Position numbers and translations under genes: made by a program. DNA of 46,315 bases, from the NCBI RefSeq assembly GCF_024623325.1, contig NZ_JANJZD010000037.1, positions 1 through 46,315 of the forward strand, in the 5' to 3' direction. The notes beneath the pieces are model-generated. The model was not told where the DNA came from, ran no database searches, and was given only the letters and a program-made list of their open reading frames with translations. Below, in pieces: positions 8,403 through 16,358 of this stretch (its first letter is position 1; each line of letters opens with the position of its first letter). This DNA comes from Acetatifactor muris (lineage in GTDB: Bacteria; Bacillota; Clostridia; Lachnospirales; Lachnospiraceae).

Positions 8403-10466
8403 ATGTGGGAGGGAAAATCGGAGCAGGCAAATTATATTTTGAGATACTATCTGCCCTGCGCTCCTCTGTTCGATGAGGAAACCATCCGGAATCGTATGGA
8501 GGGACTGCCGGAATTCTGCGTCAGGTATCAGATTCCAGCCGTCATGCTGTATGTGGATTTGAATCCCTGCTGGTACTATCTTCCTGACACCCCGGAACAC
8601 ACAGCTTATTATGTGGAGGTGGTGAGGCAGCTGGCCGTACGCCTTAGAGAAAAGGGCATATCCTACCAGCTGAATTACCAGAATCTGTTCGGAGCCACGG
8701 ACGGTGCCGCGGATCTGCGGAATGTATACCGATGGGAAATGTACGTGGACGAGAAGGGAATGGAATCCGGAGGAGTCGCCTGCATGGCGGGGGAGAAGTT
8801 CCGTGAAACTGCGGGGAAAAAGCTGCGGATGTGGGCGGCTACCAGGCCGGACGTCATCTGGATAGACGATGATATGCGATTTCACAATCACGGGACGGCG
8901 GTGAAAGCCCGATGGCAGGGAAAGCATTCGGGGAGGAAGACGGATTATGGGTGCTTTTGTCCGAGACATATGGCCATGTACAATGCCAGGATGCATACTT
9001 CCTACACCCGGGAAGAGCTGGTGACAGAAATCCTGGAAGGCAGTGCCAGAGCTGACTGGATGGCGTTTACCGGGGAGTGTATGACAGAAACGGCCCGTTG
9101 GGTGGAGCATATCATTCATGAGGTCTCGCCGGAGACCGGAATTGCCATTATGACTTCCACACCGGATGTACACAGCGTGGAGGGACGCCACTGGGGAGAT
9201 TTTCTGGAAAGCTTAAGCGGAAAGGATATGCCGCTTCTCAGACCCTATTTCGGACCCTACAGCGAGTCGGCGCCGAAGGATTTTTTCACTTCTTATCTGA
9301 TGTTTGAACAGTTGAAAGTCAATGTGGCCGGTCAGTACCGAAAAGAATTCGCCTTTTACCCGGAGATCGAGAACACCCGTTTTACCAGATGGTCCAAATC
9401 TCTGGCGGCCACCGGGTATCAGATTATGCTGGCGGCATTTCTGGGAAGTGCGGGAATCACCCTGAGCCTTTATGACCTGGAAGGCTGTGTGTTGGCCGAG
9501 GAGCCGGAATACGGAGAGCTGCTGATGAAGCTTGCCCCCTTTGTCCGGACCATGCGAAGCTGGGGGCTCTGGGAGTGGCAGAGTGACGGAATTGCGCTGG
9601 TGACGGCGCCGGAGCGGGCCGGAAGTCCCTGGAATATGAAAAAGGTCAGAGAAATGGATGAGCTGGCACAGGGAAGAATGTGGGATACGGTGCTGGTAAG
9701 ATGCGGCATTGCCTGCAGGTATGTGACGCCGGAACATTTGGAAGAGACTGCCTGTGTGGCGCTGGATGCCTGTACGGCTGCGTTATTGAGGGACGAAGAG
9801 ATTCGACTTGTACTGACGAAGGGCGTATTGCTGGATGCGGGGGCCGCCGGGATTTTGATAAGGAGAGGCTTCGGAGCCTGCCTGGGGGCGGAGGTCGGAG
9901 AGTCTGTGGAATGCGTCAGTGCCAGCGAACTGCTGTGTACCATGCGGCATCAGGACAACAGTCCTGTACGTGTTCCTTCCCGGATAGACGGTGGAAAGTG
10001 GAGCCATCTTCTCCTGAAAGGGGCGGAGGAGCTCAGCCGTCTGATGACGCCCGGGGGAAGGGAATATCCGGGCTTTACGGAATTCCGGAATTCACTGGGA
10101 GGCAGAGTAGTCATTTATGCGGGCAACGGAGCGGTGGGAGACGGATTTTACACAAATTACCGGGTGAGACTTTTAAAAGGAATCTGCGGACGGCTTTCCG
10201 GAGGCAGCAGTGTGACTGTGGACAATGGGTCTTACATGCTTTTATGTGTAAAGAAGAGGAAGAATGAGATGGCTTTGTTTGCGGCAAATCTGACTGCGGA
10301 CAGGGTGGATGAGATGATGATACGCGTACCTGGTAAAGTGAAATCTGCCAGCCTGACAGATGGAAACGGCACAGGCGGGGAACTGGAGGTTGCCGGAAAT
10401 GAGATTCGCTGCAGGGGCCTGAACCTTGGGCTTTATGAGGGGGCAGTGATACGGCTGCAACGTTAA
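8403..10466 (+). CDS. uncharacterised TIM-barrel-like putative glycosidase
   Basis: 687 aa, no signal peptide, ribosome site AGAGGGGA before ATG. I do not recognise a named family with confidence. The N-terminal ~400 residues look like a glycosidase (alpha/beta)8 barrel: RYQIPAVMLYVDLN, IWIDDDMRFHNHG (Asp-rich strand end at 155-157), GCFCPRH (183-189) and ENTRFTRWSKSLAATGYQIMLAAFLG. The part around 430-560 resembles the GATase-like trimerisation domain of GH42-type enzymes (VLLDAGAAGILIRRGFGACLG), followed by a beta-sandwich tail. It begins 40 nt after the beta-helix gene and is last in the first operon, before a terminator. A role in intracellular glycan cleavage is likely from context only. 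Confidence 0.6.
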   Translation: MWEGKSEQANYILRYYLPCAPLFDEETIRNRMEGLPEFCVRYQIPAVMLYVDLNPCWYYLPDTPEHTAYYVEVVRQLAVRLREKGISYQLNYQNLFGATDGAADLRNVYRWEMYVDEKGMESGGVACMAGEKFRETAGKKLRMWAATRPDVIWIDDDMRFHNHGTAVKARWQGKHSGRKTDYGCFCPRHMAMYNARMHTSYTREELVTEILEGSARADWMAFTGECMTETARWVEHIIHEVSPETGIAIMTSTPDVHSVEGRHWGDFLESLSGKDMPLLRPYFGPYSESAPKDFFTSYLMFEQLKVNVAGQYRKEFAFYPEIENTRFTRWSKSLAATGYQIMLAAFLGSAGITLSLYDLEGCVLAEEPEYGELLMKLAPFVRTMRSWGLWEWQSDGIALVTAPERAGSPWNMKKVREMDELAQGRMWDTVLVRCGIACRYVTPEHLEETACVALDACTAALLRDEEIRLVLTKGVLLDAGAAGILIRRGFGACLGAEVGESVECVSASELLCTMRHQDNSPVRVPSRIDGGKWSHLLLKGAEELSRLMTPGGREYPGFTEFRNSLGGRVVIYAGNGAVGDGFYTNYRVRLLKGICGRLSGGSSVTVDNGSYMLLCVKKRKNEMALFAANLTADRVDEMMIRVPGKVKSASLTDGNGTGGELEVAGNEIRCRGLNLGLYEGAVIRLQR

Positions 10467-10508
10467 AAAAGCAGTCCCCTTAAATGTGCATGCTTTTTAA
10501 GTTTAAAG

Positions 10509-10558
10509 AAGTGTCAGAAGCACCACGCCGATAAACGGCAGTTTTCCGGCACTTTTTT
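10509..10558 (+). terminator. probable terminator of the GH43 operon
   Basis: Outer stem AAGTGTC / GGCACTT, inner stem CCG-ATAAA-CGG, followed by TTTTTTAAAA. It closes the 4961-10466 operon before the next operator-controlled promoter. Confidence 0.65.
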
Positions 10559-10607
10559 AAAATTACGGAGACTGTCACAAAAATCCATACAAAAATAAAA
10601 AATAATA

Positions 10608-10636
10608 TTGACAGACATTAACGTTAATGGTACAAT
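10608..10636 (+). promoter_or_regulatory. promoter of solute-binding protein gene copy 1
   Basis: -35 TTGACA (10608-10613), 17-bp spacer, -10 TACAAT (10631-10636). The operator palindrome lies exactly inside the spacer, 9 bp from the start of the -35, just as at 30074-30102. Confidence 0.85.
10617..10628 (+). promoter_or_regulatory. LacI-type operator 2 (ATTAACGTTAAT)
   Basis: Exact copy of the 12-bp palindrome between -35 and -10 of the promoter of the first solute-binding protein gene. Binding here would exclude RNA polymerase. Confidence 0.8.
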
Positions 10637-10688
10637 TGGCAATAGAACACGGCAATAAATGTAACCAATAATGTATGGAGGGAAAGAA

Positions 10689-12373
10689 ATGAGAGAACGC
10701 ACGAAGAAACTTATGAGCCTGCTCTGCGTAGCCGCATTGTGTGTCGGTATGTTTGCCGGGTGCGGGGGGGTGATTCTCCTCGGGACAGTGTAGCATCCGA
10801 CTCGTCACAGGAGAGCAGCGGCCAGGGGAGTGGCAGCTCGTCCGATGGGTCAGACACACCGGATGCGGCACAGTCTGCACCGGAAGAATTTACGTATCCC
10901 ATGGAGCATGTGAAGCTGACAATCAACTACGGCGATGAGGAGAAAAGCTGGGGCAGCCTTACCGCGGAGGAAGCATTTTCCGATCCTGAAAAGTATCTGA
11001 TGGGGGGCATAGGGGTACTCTCTCAGGGTTCCGGCGCTTATATTGAGAGCAATGGAATACATTCTGACAGCCGTAGTGAAGAATTCATGTATATGCTGAT
11101 TTCCCGCGACCTGCCGGATATTATAGTAAATTGCTTTAATAAGTCCTATAAGGGCGGTCCTGCGGCGGCGATTGATGAAGGTTACATTATTGATTTGAAT
11201 GAGCACCCTGAATGGATGCCTAATTACCTGGCCTATCTGGAGGAGAATCCGGATATCAGGAGTCAGGTGACCACAGATGATGGGAGAATCTGGTGCTTTG
11301 CGAATGTGGAAGACACGGAATATGGAATGCAGGACAGAGGACTGGTGCTGCGTAAGGATATTCTGGATGAGCTGCAGATGGAGGTACCCGTCACCATAGA
11401 TGAGTTTGAAGCGGTGCTGAGAGCAGTGAAGGCGAAGTATCCGAATATGATTCCCTTTTCCTCAGAGATGCGCTGGCTGTATCAGCAGGCGATGCTTTCC
11501 AGCATCAGCAATGCTTATCAGTGCTCTTATCCCTTTTACTGCGTGGATGGGAAAAATGTGCAGTTTGCCATGTATGAGGATAGCTATAAAGAATTCCTGC
11601 AGCGCATGAACCAATGGTGGACGGATGGTCTGATTGATCCCGATTTCCCCAGCGCCAGCAAAGGTGATGTCCGCGGCAAGCTGGCCAAAGGCGAACTGTT
11701 TGCCGCACATCAGCAGGCGGGCAACTCTGCCACGTCCGTGAAAAGCTGTGAAATCGAAGGGGCGGAATTTACAGCGATTCCCGCGTTGAAAATGAAAGAG
11801 AGCGATCTTGTGTTTAATTATATGACCACAGGAATAAAGACTCTCTATACATTTAATTTTTCTGTTTCCGCAACCTGTGATAACGTGGAGGCGGCCATGA
11901 GATTCTGTGACTATGGCTATACGGAAGAAGGACAGACTTTATATAATTTCGGCGTGGAAGGCTTAAGCTACACCAGAGACGCCCAGGGCAATATTCAGCT
12001 TTTGCCCGAGGATGAGCGCTGGAAGGATGAGAAGGGAAACGGACTGGCAAAACGTACCTGCTGGGCAGGCGAAGTCATAGGTCAGGGGCTGTACATGGAT
12101 GAGATACAGAAAGAATTTGCAGATGTCTATATCGGGTATGATGCCTGCGCGGGAGCGGAAACTCCCATGAATGATGAAGAGTCCGCTGCCTACGGCAATT
12201 ATTTTGCAGATTTGGATACCTATTGCCAGGAGAAGGTGATCGGACTGGTTCTGGGGACGGAAAGCTTTGACAACTGGGAAACGATTAAGGCTACCTGCAG
12301 AGACACTTATCATGCAGATGAAGTGCTGGCGGCTGTTCAGTCGGCTTACACAAGAAATATAAACCAGAACTAA
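10689..12373 (+). pseudogene. ABC sugar transporter solute-binding lipoprotein, copy 1, frameshifted in a G-run
   Basis: ATG 10689 follows GGAGGGAAAG. The first frame gives a lipoprotein signal like that of copy 2 at 30168 (MRERTKKLMSLLCVAALCV..., lipobox FAGC, Cys25). A run of seven G (10764-10770) right after the Cys codon then throws the frame off, and a stop (TAG 10792-10794) follows within about ten codons. Adding one G restores the frame (GDSPRDSVASDSSQES) and aligns with copy 2 to the common C-terminus. The mature part (frame from 10739 onward) is otherwise intact and very similar to copy 2, so the break is either recent, a sequencing error, or a slippage-type on/off switch. Family: extracellular sugar/oligosaccharide-binding proteins (family 1) of CUT1-type importers. 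Same promoter, operator and 3' hairpin as copy 2. Confidence 0.85.
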
Positions 12374-12385
12374 GCAGATGCTGAC

Positions 12386-12418
12386 GAGAAAGGGAGGGAG
12401 GCTTTCCCTCCCTTTCTC
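12386..12418 (+). terminator. hairpin after solute-binding protein copy 1
   Basis: Fourteen-bp perfect stem GAGAAAGGGAGGGA / TCCCTCCCTTTCTC with loop GGCTT, 13 nt after the stop codon. No long T-run follows, so it may be a leaky terminator or an mRNA 3' stabiliser. The same hairpin core follows copy 2. Confidence 0.7.
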
Positions 12419-12480
12419 CATAGAGAACTTTCAGAGAAACGGAGAAGGCGGCAAAACGAAGCTGCGGAAGGAGTGAGCAG

Positions 12481-14055
12481 ATGAAAGGAATTATGCTGGA
12501 TTGTTCCAGAAACGGTGTGATGAAAACAGAGACCATTGAGCGTTATGCCGGTATCATGGCGAAGATGGGCTATGACACATTAATGCTCTATACGGAAGAG
12601 ACTTATGAGGTGGACAACGAGCCTTTCTTTGGCTATATGAGAGGCAGATATACAAAAGAGGAGCTGAAGAGGCTGGATGGAATTCTGGCAGGTTATGGAG
12701 TGGAGCTGGTGCCCTGCATTCAGACTCTGGCCCACCTGAAATGTATGTTCAGATGGGACGAATACCAGGATATCCGCGACTGCGACGACATCCTGCTGAT
12801 TGACGAGGAGAGGACTTATCAGCTGCTGGAGAGGATGTTTTCCACACTGCGGCAGTGCGTTTCCACCACAAAAATTCATGTCGGGATGGATGAAGCGCAC
12901 AATGTCGGCCTGGGAAAATATCTGGAGCGGCATGGATATGAGGATCGCTTTCAGCTGATTTGCAGGCACCTGAACAAAGTCTGTGAGCTGGCTGCCAGGT
13001 ATGGCTTCGAGCCCATGATCTGGAGCGACATGTTCTGTAAACTGGCGCTGAATACCGCAGATTATTATCAGGGCGGAAGTATCAATACAGAATGGCTGAA
13101 GGAGAAGGTACAGCTGCCGGAGAATGTGTCCTTTGTGTACTGGGATTATTATACCACAGACAGACAGCGCTATACCAATATGATAGAGCTGAACAGGGCT
13201 TTTGGAAGAAAGGTGATTTTCGCGGGCGGAGCCTGGACATGGAAAGGCTTTGCACCGGACAATGAATTCAGCATGAACGCCACAAAGGAGGCTTTGCAGG
13301 CATGCAGAGAGGGCGGCGTTGAAGACTGGTTTCTGACCGCCTGGGGAGACGACGGGGATGAGTGCTCTAAATTCGCCGTGCTTCCCGCGCTGATGTATGC
13401 CGCGGAGATAGACAGGGGAACGGAGGATATGAGTATCATTAAGGAACATTTCCGGGAGATTGTGGGGGCGGATTTCGATACTTTTATGCTGCTGGACAGA
13501 CTGAACATCGACAGAGGAAATACCGGAAGCTTCTGTAAGTATCTGCTTTATGTGGATGTGTTTATGGGGTTTGAGGAGCCGCGGCACAGTGGGCGTGAGT
13601 ATGGCGGGTATTATGCACAGCTGGCGGAAGTGCTTCACAATGCGGAGGGCAAGGGAGAGTATGCGTACCTCTTTGACTCTTACGAGGCGCTTTGCAGAGC
13701 GCTTGTGGTTAAGAGTGAGCTGGGCAGGAAGACCAGAACCTGCTACCGGGAGAATGACACGGACGGGCTGAAAAAGCTGGCAGAAGAGGATTATGTGCAG
13801 GCGATTGAAGCCGTCAGGGCCTTTCACAGAGCCTGTCGGAAGATGTGGATGACAGAGAAGAAACCTCATGGATTCGATGTGCAGGATATCCGGCTGGGCG
13901 GACTGATGCAGAGACTGGAAAGCTGTAAAGAACGGCTTGAGGAATATCTGAGAGGAGAAAGCGCTTCCATTCCTGAGCTGGAGGAGGAGCTCCTGCAGGT
14001 GAAGGTTAAGAGGCCATGGCGTTATATTTCGACCTGCAATGTAATATCGGACTGA
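12481..14055 (+). CDS. GH20 beta-N-acetylhexosaminidase
   Basis: 524 aa, no signal peptide, AAGGAGTG before ATG. The GH20 catalytic barrel starts almost at residue 1 (YAGIMAKMGYDTLMLYTEETYEV) and carries the Asp-Glu catalytic pair in HVGMDEAHNVG (Asp137-Glu138), the family signature of substrate-assisted hexosaminidases. This short architecture without the usual N-terminal GH20b domain resembles the single-barrel hexosaminidases known from Paenibacillus. The C-terminal ~150 residues are helical and probably a family-specific extension. Expected reaction: removal of terminal beta-GlcNAc or beta-GalNAc from imported oligosaccharides in the cytoplasm. No separate promoter is visible, so it probably depends on read-through of the hairpin at 12386. 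Confidence 0.88.
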   Translation: MKGIMLDCSRNGVMKTETIERYAGIMAKMGYDTLMLYTEETYEVDNEPFFGYMRGRYTKEELKRLDGILAGYGVELVPCIQTLAHLKCMFRWDEYQDIRDCDDILLIDEERTYQLLERMFSTLRQCVSTTKIHVGMDEAHNVGLGKYLERHGYEDRFQLICRHLNKVCELAARYGFEPMIWSDMFCKLALNTADYYQGGSINTEWLKEKVQLPENVSFVYWDYYTTDRQRYTNMIELNRAFGRKVIFAGGAWTWKGFAPDNEFSMNATKEALQACREGGVEDWFLTAWGDDGDECSKFAVLPALMYAAEIDRGTEDMSIIKEHFREIVGADFDTFMLLDRLNIDRGNTGSFCKYLLYVDVFMGFEEPRHSGREYGGYYAQLAEVLHNAEGKGEYAYLFDSYEALCRALVVKSELGRKTRTCYRENDTDGLKKLAEEDYVQAIEAVRAFHRACRKMWMTEKKPHGFDVQDIRLGGLMQRLESCKERLEEYLRGESASIPELEEELLQVKVKRPWRYISTCNVISD

Positions 14056-14133
14056 TGGTGTGCGTCGGTGTAACGGGTCAGGGAACTGTCTGAACCGTTA
14101 CATACTGCGGAAGGGAATAAAGGAGCTGACAAT

Positions 14134-15339
14134 ATGGAATTGATTAAGATTGGATTTATCGGATTAGGCGGCCGCGGCCTGTCCCTGTTGAGAGAGGTGG
14201 TTCTGAGACAGGGCGAACAGGTGACGGCTGTCTGTGATGTGTACGAGGACAGAGCACAGGCCGGAGCGGAGGCAGTTGTGAACGCCGGACAGCAGAAACC
14301 TGCGGTTTATGCCGATTACCGGGAGGTAATCAGGGATGAAAATGTGAATACTGTCATTATCGCCACAGCGTGGGAAAGCCATGTGGAAATCGCTCTGGAC
14401 GCCATGTATGCAGGTAAGGCCACGGCCATGGAAGTGGGCGGCGCCTATGAACTGAGGCACTGCTTTGCGCTGGTGGAGGCTTATGAGAAGACAGGCACAC
14501 CCTTTATGCTTCTGGAAAACTGCTGCTTTGGCAGACGGGAGCTGATGGCGCTGAATATGGTCAGGAAAGGCCTGTTCGGCCAGGTGGTACACTGTGCGGG
14601 GGGCTATCACCATGACCTGCGAAGTGAGATTGCCTGGGGAAAGGAGAACCGCCATTACAGGCTCCGCAATTATCTGAGCAGAAATTGTGAAAATTATCCC
14701 ACCCACGAACTGGGTCCTATTGCCAAAGTGCTGGATATCAATCATGGGAACCGGATGCTGACGCTTTCCTCCACAGCCTCCAAAGCGGCAGGACTGCGCG
14801 ACTATATTCTGACACAGAAAAAAGATGACGAAATCCTGAAAAACAGTACGTTTGCGCAGGGAGACATTGTAACTACCGTCATTAAATGCGCCCGGGGCGA
14901 GACAATTACGCTCACACTGGACACTACTCTGCCGCGGTATTATTCCCGGGGATTTACGGTCAGGGGAACGAAGGGAATGTACGAAGAGGCTACGGATTCT
15001 GTGTTCCTGGACCGGGAAGAGGATCTCGCTCACGATTTTGACTGGAGGAAGCATTGTGTCGGCAATGCCGAAAATTACCAGGAGGAGTATGATCATCCCA
15101 TCTGGAAAGCGTACATCAAAGAAGGGGTCAGAGGCGGGCATGACGGAATGGACTGGCTGGAATTCCAGTTTTTCTTCCGCAGTCTCCGGGAAGAGAAGCC
15201 AATGCCTGTGGATGTGTACGATGCAGCAGGCTGGATGGCCGTTACCGCACTCTCGGAGATGTCCATAGCAAAAGGCGGCGCGGTGGTGGCTTTCCCTGAT
15301 TTTACAGGCGGGAAATGGCATATGGCTCCCGGCTTGTGA
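14134..15339 (+). CDS. GH109-type Gfo/Idh/MocA-fold protein (putative alpha-N-acetylgalactosaminidase), copy A
   Basis: 401 aa with AAGGAG before ATG. Rossmann opening IGFIGLGGRGLSLL (NAD-binding GxGxxG-like) and the Gfo/Idh/MocA C-terminal domain. Several blocks match the GH109 subgroup rather than ordinary sugar dehydrogenases: ENCCFGRRELMALNMVRKGLFG, the HHDLR motif and NYPTHELGPIAKVLDINHGNR. GH109 enzymes use tightly bound NAD+ to hydrolyse alpha-GalNAc by transient oxidation, and some act on the blood-group A antigen. Many relatives are untested, so an oxidoreductase role remains possible. It has no signal peptide, unlike secreted GH109 enzymes. A second, divergent member is at 24305. 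Operon position between GH20 and a glycyl radical activase. Confidence 0.8.
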   Translation: MELIKIGFIGLGGRGLSLLREVVLRQGEQVTAVCDVYEDRAQAGAEAVVNAGQQKPAVYADYREVIRDENVNTVIIATAWESHVEIALDAMYAGKATAMEVGGAYELRHCFALVEAYEKTGTPFMLLENCCFGRRELMALNMVRKGLFGQVVHCAGGYHHDLRSEIAWGKENRHYRLRNYLSRNCENYPTHELGPIAKVLDINHGNRMLTLSSTASKAAGLRDYILTQKKDDEILKNSTFAQGDIVTTVIKCARGETITLTLDTTLPRYYSRGFTVRGTKGMYEEATDSVFLDREEDLAHDFDWRKHCVGNAENYQEEYDHPIWKAYIKEGVRGGHDGMDWLEFQFFFRSLREEKPMPVDVYDAAGWMAVTALSEMSIAKGGAVVAFPDFTGGKWHMAPGL

Positions 15340-15385
15340 GACGGTATCTGCCCGGGCAGATGCGGAACGGGAACAGGAGGGGCTT

Positions 15386-16285
15386 ATGACTGGCAGTATT
15401 TTTCATCTGCAGCGATTTTCTCTTTTTGACGGACCTGGCGTCAGGACGGTGGTATTTTTGAAGGGCTGTCCGCTGCAGTGTGTGTGGTGCCATAATCCGG
15501 AAGGATTTTCAGCTGCGCCGCAGATAATGTATGACGCCGCCCGGTGCATTGGGTGCGGAGACTGCGCCGGAGTCTGCAAAAACGGCGCTCATGCTTTTAC
15601 ACAGGGGGTGCATGTGTACGACAGAAGTCTGTGCACCGGCTGCGGGACCTGTGCGGCTGTCTGCTGTACCCAGGCGCTGTCACTTGTGGGCAGACAGCTG
15701 TCTGTGGAAGAGGTTATGGCGGAAGTCATGAAAGATGCGCCGCTTTATCGGGAAAGCGGCGGCGGTGTGACGCTTTCCGGGGGAGAACCGCTGTTGCAGG
15801 CGGACTTTGCCATAGCGCTTTTAAAGGAGTGTAAGAAACAGGGGCTGACCAGCTGTGTGGAAACCTGCGGCATGGTGGATGCAGATAAGCTTATGCAGGC
15901 TGCCCGGTTTACGGATTTGTTTTATTTTGACTACAAGGCCACAGGGGAGGAAATGCACAGGAAGCTCTGCGGCGGACCTCAGACGCCTGTATTGGAGAAC
16001 CTTGCCAGGCTGGAGGCCATACAGGCCAGGGTGGTCCTGCGCTGTCCCATGGTGCCGGGGGCGAATCTGTGCCCGGAACATATTCTGGGTATCGCTGAGA
16101 CAGCGGGGAAATATACCTGTATTCATGAAGTACAGCTGGAACCCTTTCACAGGCTGGGCCTTGGCAAGGCGGGGAAGCTGGGAATCGAGGGCATGTATGA
16201 CACCGCGCCCCCTGCCCGGGCGGAGATAGAGCATTATTGTGAGAAAATCACTGGTATTTGCGGCAAAAGATGTATCGTAAGCTGA
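15386..16285 (+). CDS. glycyl radical enzyme activase (radical SAM), partner of the enzyme at 16359
   Basis: 299 aa with AGGAGG before ATG. The N-terminal radical-SAM motif CPLQCVWC (Cys28, 32, 35) follows the activase signature FSLFDGPGVRTVVFLKGCP. Two ferredoxin-like cluster motifs follow, CIGCGDCAGVC (54-64) and CTGCGTCAAVC (83-93), then SGGEPLLQ of the SAM-binding barrel. It should use SAM and reduced iron-sulfur clusters to place a glycyl radical on its partner enzyme. It lies 73 nt upstream of the 766-aa glycyl radical enzyme, so the pair is unambiguous. The insert with two extra clusters is typical for activases of the non-PFL types. Confidence 0.93.
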   Translation: MTGSIFHLQRFSLFDGPGVRTVVFLKGCPLQCVWCHNPEGFSAAPQIMYDAARCIGCGDCAGVCKNGAHAFTQGVHVYDRSLCTGCGTCAAVCCTQALSLVGRQLSVEEVMAEVMKDAPLYRESGGGVTLSGGEPLLQADFAIALLKECKKQGLTSCVETCGMVDADKLMQAARFTDLFYFDYKATGEEMHRKLCGGPQTPVLENLARLEAIQARVVLRCPMVPGANLCPEHILGIAETAGKYTCIHEVQLEPFHRLGLGKAGKLGIEGMYDTAPPARAEIEHYCEKITGICGKRCIVS

Positions 16286-16358
16286 CTTTGCAATATGTCT
16301 GAAAAGAAAACGGTACAGAGCAGACCCTGATTTATCGGGAAAAACAAGGAGAAGACAG

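Noticed and set aside
10764..10770. Programmed frameshift site in solute-binding protein copy 1
   Set aside because: A slippery G-run is present but no stimulatory structure is evident and the intact copy 2 lacks the run; mutation, slippage variation or sequence error is likelier.
12580..13869. 429-codon reverse frame opposite the GH20 gene
   Set aside because: Shadow frame of a clear GH20 gene with no domain or ribosome site.
14164..15321. 385-codon reverse frame opposite the first GH109-type gene
   Set aside because: Shadow frame; the forward gene has clear family motifs.
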